From: Pseudomonadota bacterium
GTDB lineage: Bacteria > Pseudomonadota > Gammaproteobacteria > Burkholderiales > Gallionellaceae
Assembly: GCA_021782995.1 (NCBI GenBank)
Contig: JAJXUI010000012.1
Coordinates: forward strand, 1 to 64,000
Direction: 5' to 3'
DNA length: 64,000 nt
This document shows positions 28,334 through 35,916 of this stretch, in pieces. Every line of letters begins with the position of its first letter. Position 1 is the stretch's first letter. Under the pieces are notes generated by a model. It ran no database searches and had not been told where the DNA came from. It worked only from the letters and a program-made list of their open reading frames with translations. Made by a program: the position numbers and the translations under genes.

Positions 28334-28840
28334 ATGCGACATAAATGGTTGTGGCTGGGTTTAGTGGCAGGATGCATGGTGCAGTTTTCAGCACTGGCGG
28401 AAGAGGCGGCTTATCCTGCAAGGGTGCGTGTCTATCAGGAAGGCGAGATCACGCTGTATCCGGGTGCGTACTGTTACAGTGAAGACAATCCTGAAAAGAT
28501 ATTGGCTGCAGAAATTGGGTTCACCATCTTCAGTACACACAAGCGCCTGGGCATGCCCGAGACAGGAGACATCAAGCTCAATTACAACGAATATGTGGTG
28601 CCAGGCGGCAAGCCAGTAACAGTCAAGCTATTTTGGCAGGCTGAAAAAAATGGCATGCGTGCCAGTTGCGGTCCCCTGGCCAGTACTTTTTATCCACAGG
28701 CCGGGCATGATTACGACATTTCTCTTGGGTATGCCACCGGATGTTTTATCCAGATCCGGGAGCTGTTTACCATTGGCAAAGACAAGGCAACCGCAACGCC
28801 GGCGCCTTCTGGTGCTTCATATCCCTGCAGGGCGGGCTGA
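28334..28840 (+). CDS. Secreted hypothetical protein
   Basis: A 168-residue protein with a clear Sec signal: MRHKWLWLGLVAGCMVQFSA, cleaved near ALAEE. The mature part has four cysteines (YCYSED, RASCGP, ATGCF and YPCRAG) that could form two disulfides, and it looks rich in beta strands. The start is set at 28334 by AAGGAG five bases upstream; earlier in-frame codons give no ribosome site. No family is recognised. It stands alone between two AT-rich spacers. Confidence 0.65.
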   Translation: MRHKWLWLGLVAGCMVQFSALAEEAAYPARVRVYQEGEITLYPGAYCYSEDNPEKILAAEIGFTIFSTHKRLGMPETGDIKLNYNEYVVPGGKPVTVKLFWQAEKNGMRASCGPLASTFYPQAGHDYDISLGYATGCFIQIRELFTIGKDKATATPAPSGASYPCRAG

Positions 28841-29141
28841 GGCTGCCAGAAGCGGGCAACTGCTGGCTGAATTTCGCAATGCCCCGGCTAATTGCAAGGG
28901 CATTGATACAATTTATTACAATTTTCCCTGATTTTAAATATATATAATATAAACAATATATTACATTGATATTTTATCAATTTCGTACTGCGGTACGGCC
29001 TGTTTCCCCGGTAAAATTTTAACGATTTCTTGATCTTGCGCTTGTTAGGATGCCGCGCGTCATCCTGGGGCTGTCATGTTGTTCAGTTACAGCAAGGGAG
29101 GTTGACGCTAATCATTCATAACAATCAGGAGAAAAAATTTT
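28841..29141. other. AT-rich spacer
   Basis: No gene is seen. A strongly AT-rich patch at 28931-28982 resembles others in the window. A short hairpin-like sequence (GTACTGCGGTAC, 28985-28996) follows it. The promoter of the DsrE-like gene must lie in the last part. Confidence 0.4.
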
Positions 29142-29744
29142 ATGAAATCGAAATATCTGCTTCTGGCATTGCTGGGCATGGCATCGATCACTTCCGCTTT
29201 TGCGGCAGGAGATACTGATTCGGCAAACAATGTTTGCCCGCCAGCCTATCAGGCACAAATTGATTCCGAGTTCGGACTGACCGCTGACAATACCGCAACC
29301 ACCAGTGCGCTGACTACCTGCATTACCAAGCGTGAACACATCCGCAACGTATTGAACCTGAGTACTGCAGTACTGAACCCGAAGAGCGGCATCAGCCAGA
29401 CCCTCAACAATGCATTGCTGATGGTGGCCAATTATCGCGATGTATATGGCATCAATATCGGTGAGGACCTGAAAATCAACATCGTTGCGCATTTCCAGGG
29501 GGGGCAGTTCCTGTTGAGCAATGATGCTTATAACCGGGTGAAGGGCGTCACTACCGGGAATCCTTCAGCCGCTACCGTGCAGCAATTGATTGCAGCGGGG
29601 GTGCATTTCTACCTGTGTCAGAACACCATGCGCGGCAATGGCTGGAAAACAGCCGATCTCGCACCAGGAGTGGAAGAAGTTCCGGGTGGAGTCGTCGCTT
29701 TGGCTGATTATGCACAGCGTGGCTGGGCTGTCATTACACCCTGA
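29142..29744 (+). CDS. Periplasmic DsrE-fold protein
   Basis: A 200-residue protein with a Sec signal (MKSKYLLLALLGMASITSAF, cut near FAAGD). The mature part ends in a DsrE/DsrF/DrsH-like domain: NIVAHFQGGQFLLSND, GVHFYLCQNTM with the conserved cysteine, and a C-terminal GGVVALADYAQRGWAVITP. DsrE-fold proteins use that cysteine to carry sulfur or to bind partners. An exported version would act in the periplasm, perhaps in sulfur handling, but this is inference. Additional cysteines in the N-terminal part (NVCPPAY, TTCITK) may form a disulfide. AGGAG precedes the ATG by 10 bases. It is monocistronic, with a strong terminator. Confidence 0.78.
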   Translation: MKSKYLLLALLGMASITSAFAAGDTDSANNVCPPAYQAQIDSEFGLTADNTATTSALTTCITKREHIRNVLNLSTAVLNPKSGISQTLNNALLMVANYRDVYGINIGEDLKINIVAHFQGGQFLLSNDAYNRVKGVTTGNPSAATVQQLIAAGVHFYLCQNTMRGNGWKTADLAPGVEEVPGGVVALADYAQRGWAVITP

Positions 29745-29763
29745 TCCGGCTTGCAGGGAGCAT

Positions 29764-29797
29764 GACAAACCCCGCTGCGGCGGGGTTTGTCATTTTT
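29764..29797 (+). terminator. Rho-independent terminator after the DsrE-like gene
   Basis: A perfect 12-bp stem, GACAAACCCCGC with GCGGGGTTTGTC (29764-29791), with a 4-base loop, followed by ATTTTT. It lies 19 bases after the stop. Confidence 0.92.
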
Positions 29798-29873
29798 GAT
29801 ACATCATTCAGGTTAAGCAATTTTACCAGGCTTGATACACTGGCAAATATTTCACATACGCTTGAACCGCAAC

Positions 29874-30764
29874 ATGCCGATTTACCTGATCTATTTGTTT
29901 GTCACGCTGTCCGCACTGTTCTGGGGTGCGAATTTTGTGCTGGCGATACCCATCCTGGCTGACTTGCCACCGCTATGGGCGGCCGCATTCCGATTCCTGC
30001 TGGGTGCATTGATCATGCTGGTTGTGGCGGCATGGCAGAAGCAGCCGATGCTGACTTTGCTGAAACGGCATGCGGGAATTTACCTGTTGCTGGGCGGTAT
30101 CGGCATTGTGGGTTTCAATGTGCTGTTCTTTTATGCTCTGCAAAGTACCTCGGCTGACAACGGTGCGCTGATCATGGCGACCAATCCCTTGCTTACCACC
30201 TTGCTGGCGTCTGCTTTCCTGGGGGAGCGCCCATCACTGCGCCATTTGCTGGCATTGCCTGTCGCGCTTGCCGGTGTCGCGGTGGTGATTGCACAGGGAG
30301 ACATGCAGCGCCTGCTTGCATTGCACTTTGCACTGGGCGATTGGCTGATGCTGTTGGCGGACCTGGCGTGGGCAATGTTCAATGTGCTGAACCGGCAATA
30401 TATGCCGAAAGACAATGCATTCGGCAATAATGCATGGATGCTGACAGCTGGCGGCCTGTTGCTGACCATCATCGCCATGTTCAGTGGTGCTCACCCGGCA
30501 GCAATGGGAGCCCATGCCAGTATCGCAATGGCGGTGATGGTGGTAGGTGGCACTGTGCTGGCCTATCTGTTCTGGAGCATCGGCATTGCACGGCTGGGCG
30601 CTTCACGTGCGGCGATATTCCTTAACCTGATCCCTGTATTTGCCATGCTGACCGGAGCCATGCTGGGCGAATATCCGACAGCAGCGCAATTTACTGGTGG
30701 TGTGATCGTGCTGGCAGGCGTACTGATTTCGATGGTGCAGTTGCCTGTCTTGCGAAAGCGCTGA
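29874..30764 (+). CDS. EamA-family (DMT superfamily) transporter
   Basis: A 296-residue inner-membrane protein with about ten membrane segments in two EamA repeats. Typical features are LFWGANFVLAIPIL near the N-terminus, ALQSTSADNGALIMATNPL at the end of the first repeat, and SRAAIFLNLIPVFAMLTGAM in the second. Such transporters export amino acids, metabolites or nucleosides; the substrate cannot be predicted. The start MPIYLIYLF (29874) is chosen because it leads straight into the first membrane helix; an ATG at 29832 is also in frame. No clear operon partner. Confidence 0.88.
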   Translation: MPIYLIYLFVTLSALFWGANFVLAIPILADLPPLWAAAFRFLLGALIMLVVAAWQKQPMLTLLKRHAGIYLLLGGIGIVGFNVLFFYALQSTSADNGALIMATNPLLTTLLASAFLGERPSLRHLLALPVALAGVAVVIAQGDMQRLLALHFALGDWLMLLADLAWAMFNVLNRQYMPKDNAFGNNAWMLTAGGLLLTIIAMFSGAHPAAMGAHASIAMAVMVVGGTVLAYLFWSIGIARLGASRAAIFLNLIPVFAMLTGAMLGEYPTAAQFTGGVIVLAGVLISMVQLPVLRKR

Positions 30765-30938
30765 AAACGGCGACAGACAGCTCTGGATGTTGGGCAGGTT
30801 CCGCATGCAATGAATGGAAGGTTGGCATCGAGCAGGTCAGGATATGCAAGGCGCTGTTTGTGGGGGGCAACAGTGCCCGCCTGCATGGCGTCGTGTTGGG
30901 GTTGCCTGAAGCAGGTTTCTGAAAAATGTGCTGAAATG

Positions 30939-30964
30939 AAAAAACGCCCCGCAGGGCGTTTTTT
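30939..30964. terminator. Bidirectional terminator between the EamA gene and sodB
   Basis: AAAAAACGCCC and GGGCGTTTTTT flank a CGCA loop, giving T-runs on both strands. It lies 23 bases beyond the sodB stop on the minus strand and 174 bases after the EamA gene. Confidence 0.88.
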
Positions 30965-30986
30965 GTTGTGGCATGGATACGCAGAA

Positions 30987-31571
30987 TCAGGCGAAATTTT
31001 TCGCTGCAAAATCCCAGTTCACCAGATTGTTGAGGAAGGTCTCAACAAACTTGGGACGCATGTTGCGGTAGTCGATGTAGTAGGCGTGTTCCCATACATC
31101 AACGCAAAGCAATGCTTTGTCGCCGGTGGTCAGCGGGGTGCCGGCAGCGCCCATGTTGACAATATCCACCGAGCCATCGGCCTTCTTTACCAGCCATGTC
31201 CAGCCGGAACCGAAGTTGCCCACGGCGGAAGTCTGGAAAGCTTTCTTGAACTCGTCGATCGAGCCCCACTTCTTGTTGATCGCATCTGCCAGTGCACCGC
31301 TTGGAGCGCCGCCGCCATTCGGCTTCATGCAGTTCCAGAAGAAGGAGTGGTTCCATACCTGGGCGGAGTTGTTGTAGATGCCGCCAGCGGGTGCCTTCTT
31401 GATGATGGCTTCCAGATCAAGGCTTTCGTATTCTGTGCCCTTGATCAGGTTGTTGAGGTTGGTGACATAAGCCTGGTGATGCTTGGCATAGTGGTATTCA
31501 AAGGTTTCCTTGGACATGTGGGGTTGCAGCGCGTCCATTGCGTAGGGCAGGTCTGGCAGTTTGTGTTCCAT
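30987..31571 (-). CDS. sodB: Superoxide dismutase, Fe-type
   Basis: A 194-residue cytoplasmic SOD. The metal ligands are His27, His75, Asp158 and His162 (DVWEHAYY), and Gln71 in AQVWNHSFFW is the N-terminal-half glutamine that marks the iron class. It converts superoxide to peroxide and oxygen. A sigma-70 promoter and a GGAG ribosome site lie directly upstream. Length and motifs are complete. Confidence 0.96.
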   Translation of the reverse strand: MEHKLPDLPYAMDALQPHMSKETFEYHYAKHHQAYVTNLNNLIKGTEYESLDLEAIIKKAPAGGIYNNSAQVWNHSFFWNCMKPNGGGAPSGALADAINKKWGSIDEFKKAFQTSAVGNFGSGWTWLVKKADGSVDIVNMGAAGTPLTTGDKALLCVDVWEHAYYIDYRNMRPKFVETFLNNLVNWDFAAKNFA

Positions 31572-31607
31572 CTGAAATCTCCTTGAGTGTATGGTTGAAA
31601 ACGCTTC

Positions 31608-31636
31608 ATTCTAGCGAAATCAACCATGCCGGACAA
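31608..31636 (-). promoter_or_regulatory. Sigma-70 promoter of sodB
   Basis: The minus strand has TTGTCC (31631-31636), a 17-base spacer and TAGAAT (31608-31613), about 37 bases before the sodB start. No obvious Fur box overlaps it. Confidence 0.55.
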
Positions 31637-31735
31637 TGGTTGAGTGAAATTCTCGGGTTATGGATGTTCCGGAAAATATCCTGAATACTTCATATAAACA
31701 GAAAATTGCATGAGCTGATAATACATGCTTGCTGA

Positions 31736-32296
31736 TCAAAATTCGTTTTTGAGTTTTTTGTATCCCTTGACCAGCTCCTGATTGGCACGAATCACGGATT
31801 CCGAGAAATCACTCATTTGCGGTGTGATCTGCGGCACATTGACCAGGTCCTTGTTGGAATGGATGTTGGTGGTGGAAGGGATATGGAAGTTTTCCGGGAC
31901 TTCGCAATGCTCAATCACCGAGTTATGCCTGACAACTGAACCATTGCCGACCTTGCAGTCAAACAGCACGGAATTGAAGCCGATGAATACGTTTTCTCCG
32001 ACTATGCACGGACCGTGAACAATGGAACGGTGCGCGATGGAAGTATTGGTGCCGATCTGAACCAGGCCGCCGGCTTTGGAGTGGATCACCACCCCATCCT
32101 GTATGTTGGAGTTGGCGCCGATGATGATGGGTTCCATCTCGCCGCTTTCATCCACTTCGTCTGCACGGATCACCGCATAGGGCCCGATGAATACGTTTTC
32201 CTCGACGATGATCTTGCCGCACAGGATGGCAGTGCTGTCGACATAGGCAGACTCATGGATGACCGGGATGTCGCCGCTGGGATTTTTCCTGATCAT
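31736..32296 (-). CDS. Gamma-class carbonic anhydrase-like protein
   Basis: A 186-residue left-handed beta-helix protein. The zinc ligands of gamma carbonic anhydrase are present as His72 (VVIHSKAG), His89 and His94 (AHRSIVHGP), along with Arg44 and Asp46 (AVIRAD) and Gln66 (NIQDG). Reversible CO2 hydration is therefore likely. The acidic loop is short (VDESGEMEP, residues 49-57), as in CamH. Its start overlaps the stop of the SulP transporter by 4 bases (ATGA), a sign of translational coupling. Together they suggest bicarbonate uptake or interconversion. Confidence 0.86.
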   Translation of the reverse strand: MIRKNPSGDIPVIHESAYVDSTAILCGKIIVEENVFIGPYAVIRADEVDESGEMEPIIIGANSNIQDGVVIHSKAGGLVQIGTNTSIAHRSIVHGPCIVGENVFIGFNSVLFDCKVGNGSVVRHNSVIEHCEVPENFHIPSTTNIHSNKDLVNVPQITPQMSDFSESVIRANQELVKGYKKLKNEF

Positions 32297-34074
32297 GCTC
32301 GGGCCTCTCCATCGGGTAGCTCTGTTTTACATTCCGGGAAAATGCGGTGTGGGCAATTGCGGCAGATTTCATTGTCGAGTTTTGGATAGACCGCCTTGAA
32401 CCAGTTTTCGCGCACCGTGAAGAAAGCCTCCTTGCCGATATCATCGAGCCGGTGGGATTTTTTCAGACAGTCGATCACTTCATCATGGCTGCGGTAGAAG
32501 TACAGGCCGCCGCCCATTTTTTTCCTGCGGCGTGCTTCCTGGCCCAGCAGCTCTGCACCTGCGGCATCGATGAAGCTGATGCCCTTGGCCGCGATCATCA
32601 GGTGTTTCTGCATGGGGTTGCGCTCATCCACAGCCATCAATGAGTTCTGTACATGATCAACCGCGCCAAAGAAAATCGCACCATTCACGCGCAGCATGCT
32701 GAGCTGCGGGCACTCCGCATGATCGGCAGCGCCGACAAAATGATAGGAGCCTTCTTCCTTCGCGGGTACCACGGTCTCGATATTGGGCTTGGAAACACGA
32801 TACAGGTAGATGATCAATGACAGCAGGATGCCGAAGAATATGCCTTCCTCCAGGTTGATCAGCGTTCCGATCATGGTCACCCACAGGATCACGGCTTCGG
32901 AGCGGTTATGCAGTGTGATCTGCTTGATATGATGGAAATCGATCAGGCCATACGCCACCATGAACAGGATGCCGGCCATCGCTGCGGTTGGCAGGTAGGA
33001 AGCGAGCGGGCCTACCAGCAGCAGGATGAGTACAAGGAAGATCGATGCATATACCGTGGCCAGCGGTGTGCGCGCGCCCGAAGCGTAGTTCACGCCGGTA
33101 CGATTGAACGAGCCTGAAGAGGCATAGCCAGAGAAGAAGCTGCCCATGATGTTGGAGAGTCCCTGGCCGATGAATTCCTGGTTGCCATTGATGCGCTGTT
33201 CTGATTTGGTGGCAATTGCGCGGGAAATCGACACGGCTTCAGTCAGTGCCAGCATGGTGACGATCAGTGCCGGGAAGATCACCTTGTGGAGGGTGTCATA
33301 GGAAAAGTCGGGTAGCGAGAAAGGCGGCAGGCTGCCTGGCAATGCGCCTACTGTCCTGATATGGGTGTGTTCGAAACCGACCTCATGGTTAAAGATGAAT
33401 GCCACAATGCTGCCCACGACCATGGCCACGATCATGTAGGGCAGCTTGGGCAGGTAAATGCGTGACAGGATGCCGGTGATCAGCGTGACGATCGCAATCG
33501 TGGTGACATAGGGCTGGATATTACCGAACTGGATGAACAGCTGCTCGATCACGATATGGAAGGGAGCGCCGCGCGCAATGTCCAGTCCGAAGAAATTCTT
33601 GATCTGGCTACCTGCAATCAGTATCGCAGCACCGGCAGTGAATCCGATCACCACGGTATGCGAAATGAAATTCACCAGCACGCCCATGCGAGCCAGCCCC
33701 AATATCAGCTGGAACAATCCGGTGAGGAATGTCAGTGTCAGCACCATGCTGATGAAATGTTCCGTGCCGGGCTCGGCCAGCGGGCTCATTGCCGCAAATA
33801 CTGCGATCGAAATGGCGGTAGTGGGGCCGGATACCAGATGCCAGCTTGAGCCAAACATCGCAGCTACAATGGCTGGCACCATCGCGGCATAAAGGCCGTA
33901 TTGGGGCGGCAGGCCGGCGATTGTCGCAAAAGCCACACCTTGGGGCAACACGATCATTGCACCGGTAAATCCTGAAAGCAGATCAACTTTGTTGGTTTCG
34001 CGGCTGACCATGGGCCACCAGCGCAGGAAGGGGAAAATCTTGTGGGGGTGGAAAAATCTCAGGAGACTGGACAC
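32293..34074 (-). CDS. SulP-family anion transporter with STAS domain and Cys tail
   Basis: A 593-residue membrane protein. About 12-14 membrane segments (residues 25-430) include the SulP signatures VLPQGVAFATIAGLPPQYGL and SGYASSGSFNRTGVNYASGA; a STAS domain (about 445-545) follows. SulP proteins carry sulfate, bicarbonate or other anions, usually with sodium or protons. Coupling to a carbonic anhydrase gene points to bicarbonate (BicA-like) or dicarboxylate, but this is not proven. The C-terminus has an unusual cysteine cluster (Cys571, Cys574, Cys582) that could bind a metal. The start is GTG (34074) with AAAGGT upstream. The spacer 34075-34335 to the metal efflux operon holds no gene. 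Confidence 0.88.
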   Translation of the reverse strand: MSSLLRFFHPHKIFPFLRWWPMVSRETNKVDLLSGFTGAMIVLPQGVAFATIAGLPPQYGLYAAMVPAIVAAMFGSSWHLVSGPTTAISIAVFAAMSPLAEPGTEHFISMVLTLTFLTGLFQLILGLARMGVLVNFISHTVVIGFTAGAAILIAGSQIKNFFGLDIARGAPFHIVIEQLFIQFGNIQPYVTTIAIVTLITGILSRIYLPKLPYMIVAMVVGSIVAFIFNHEVGFEHTHIRTVGALPGSLPPFSLPDFSYDTLHKVIFPALIVTMLALTEAVSISRAIATKSEQRINGNQEFIGQGLSNIMGSFFSGYASSGSFNRTGVNYASGARTPLATVYASIFLVLILLLVGPLASYLPTAAMAGILFMVAYGLIDFHHIKQITLHNRSEAVILWVTMIGTLINLEEGIFFGILLSLIIYLYRVSKPNIETVVPAKEEGSYHFVGAADHAECPQLSMLRVNGAIFFGAVDHVQNSLMAVDERNPMQKHLMIAAKGISFIDAAGAELLGQEARRRKKMGGGLYFYRSHDEVIDCLKKSHRLDDIGKEAFFTVRENWFKAVYPKLDNEICRNCPHRIFPECKTELPDGEARA

Positions 34075-34335
34075 GAGTTTACCTTTACGCTTGTGAATCT
34101 TTTTTTAAAGTATTGATTCAGTTGAATGTCTTCCCCGGTGTCGGGGTGGGTCACTACGGATTTTCCTGAATGTTCTATTTATTATTGTCCGTCGGGTGTG
34201 GCAGTACCAGCCGCTCTGTCAAGAAATCTTTACAATTATAACGGATTGTTGATTCTTATCCTAATCAGCCCCTTGCAAGGTTATCGTTGCATCCCCATAT
34301 CACGCTCTGGGGCCCCGGCCTGAAAAAGCTGTAAA

Positions 34336-34728
34336 ATGACGGACATGGACATGAGGAAACGGATACAACTCATATTGCTGATGGTTATTGCGCTGCTGCA
34401 GTTTGTAGCGCCGCTGACCCATGCCCATGTCAATGGCCATAGTGAAGATCACCATATCCATCTTGCTGAACTGGATACGCATGGCAGTCTGTTGCAAGTA
34501 GCAACAGGGCCTTCCATGACGGCAGAGGAAGATCATTCCCAGGTTGTCAGCATGCAGCCCGAGTTCCGTGGCAAGACATTCGATATGTCCCTGGCATTGC
34601 CACCGCAAGCGCATACTGTATCGCCAGTGCCCGTAGCCATCATGGTGGCCAGCCTGCAGGCTGCGGTATCCCCGCACTTAAAATCCCCGCATTACCAGCT
34701 TCCCCTAAGCCAGGCGCCTCCAGCCTGA
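34336..34728 (+). CDS. Small His-rich exported protein preceding an RND operon (CzcI-like position)
   Basis: A 130-residue protein with a hydrophobic signal segment (MRKRIQLILLMVIALLQFVA), a likely cut near THAHV, and a mature N-terminus rich in histidine and acidic residues (HVNGHSEDHHIHLAELDTHG). It has no cysteines. It lies 93 bases before an RND adaptor, the place where CzcI-type proteins sit in cobalt-zinc-cadmium and copper operons. A periplasmic metal-binding or regulatory role is inferred from the His cluster and context. Starts at 34336, 34345 and 34351 are all possible; the ribosome site is weak. Confidence 0.6.
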   Translation: MTDMDMRKRIQLILLMVIALLQFVAPLTHAHVNGHSEDHHIHLAELDTHGSLLQVATGPSMTAEEDHSQVVSMQPEFRGKTFDMSLALPPQAHTVSPVPVAIMVASLQAAVSPHLKSPHYQLPLSQAPPA

Positions 34729-34821
34729 TGCATCAGGCACCTGGCGGTGCTGGCATCATTCAAACCCGCATGCCATGGGTACCTGATTACCACATGGCAG
34801 GATGAAACTGGAGAAAGAAAC

Positions 34822-35916
34822 ATGAGATTCATTGCATACGCATTCGCGCTGGCGCTTGCCCTGTTGGCGCCTTTTGCCACGGCTGAAGAAATTGAGATTA
34901 ACACCAGGCAAGCTGCAGCCCTGGGGATTGAAACCCTGCCTTTGCCTGCCCAGGGCAAAGGCGAGCTTGCAGGCATACCCGCGCAAGTCATGATACCTGC
35001 CAACCAGCTGCAGGTCGTCAGCGCACCTTTGCCGGCCATGGTGGAACAGATTCATGCTGGCGTGGGCGACCACGTGAATAAGGGGCAGTTGCTCGCACGC
35101 CTGCAAAGTCCGGCACTGGCAGAATTGCAACGTGCCTACCTGCAGGCCAGTACGCAGGAAAAACTTGCACGTGACAATTTTTCACGCGATGAGCAGTTAT
35201 GGAAGGAAGGCATCATTGCCGAAAGCCGCTACCGCGCCACGTTGAGCCAGCATACGGAAGCCAGTGCAGTGCTGGCAGAAAAGCGGCAAATGCTGGTGCT
35301 GGCGGGCATGTCCGAGGCTGCCATCGTGCAATTGCAGGCGGGTGGCGGGCTCGGCAGCCAGCTGCAGGTAGTTTCACCGATCGATGGCGTGATCATGGAA
35401 AAATGGGTAAGTGCAGGGCAGCGCGTTGAAAGTGCTGCCCCATTGTTCAATGTGGCGCGCTTGCAGCCACTGGGACTGGAAATACAGGCGCCGCTGGGCA
35501 GCACAATGAACGTGCGGGAAGGCGCTGCGGTCAATATTCCTGCATATCAGGCAAGCGGCAAGATAACTGCCGTCGGTCACGGTCTCAGTGCTGGCAACCA
35601 GACTGTCCTGCTGCGTGCATTGATCAGCAAGGGCGCAAGCAACCTGCGGCCAGGCCAGATGGTGGATGTGACCATCTCCACCTCATCGGGCAAGGTAGCG
35701 CAATGGAACCTGCCGAATGCTGCAATTGCCCGTATTGGTGGCAACAGCATGGTCTTTGTTGCAACGGCAAACGGATTTCGCGCAGAACCGGTGAAGGTGC
35801 TGAATGAAGGTGCACAGCAGAGCCTGGTCAGTGGCAAGCTGGGAGGCAATGAAAAAATTGTCGTCAAGGGTGTGGCAGCACTGAAGGCCAAGCTTACAGG
35901 CGTGGGAGGTGAGTGA
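34822..35916 (+). CDS. RND efflux periplasmic adaptor (CusB/CzcB-like)
   Basis: A 364-residue membrane fusion protein. A Sec signal (MRFIAYAFALALALLAPFAT) is followed by a barrel-sandwich lipoyl half (VEQIHAGVGDHVNKGQLLAR), a coiled hairpin, the second lipoyl half (VVSPIDGVIMEKWVSAGQRV) and beta-barrel domains. It would bridge the inner-membrane pump and the outer-membrane channel. The start 34822 is supported by GGAGAAAG 8 bases upstream. The stop overlaps the pump start by one base (TGATG). It lacks the N-terminal Met-rich copper motif of CusB, so the metal is not clear. Confidence 0.88.
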   Translation: MRFIAYAFALALALLAPFATAEEIEINTRQAAALGIETLPLPAQGKGELAGIPAQVMIPANQLQVVSAPLPAMVEQIHAGVGDHVNKGQLLARLQSPALAELQRAYLQASTQEKLARDNFSRDEQLWKEGIIAESRYRATLSQHTEASAVLAEKRQMLVLAGMSEAAIVQLQAGGGLGSQLQVVSPIDGVIMEKWVSAGQRVESAAPLFNVARLQPLGLEIQAPLGSTMNVREGAAVNIPAYQASGKITAVGHGLSAGNQTVLLRALISKGASNLRPGQMVDVTISTSSGKVAQWNLPNAAIARIGGNSMVFVATANGFRAEPVKVLNEGAQQSLVSGKLGGNEKIVVKGVAALKAKLTGVGGE

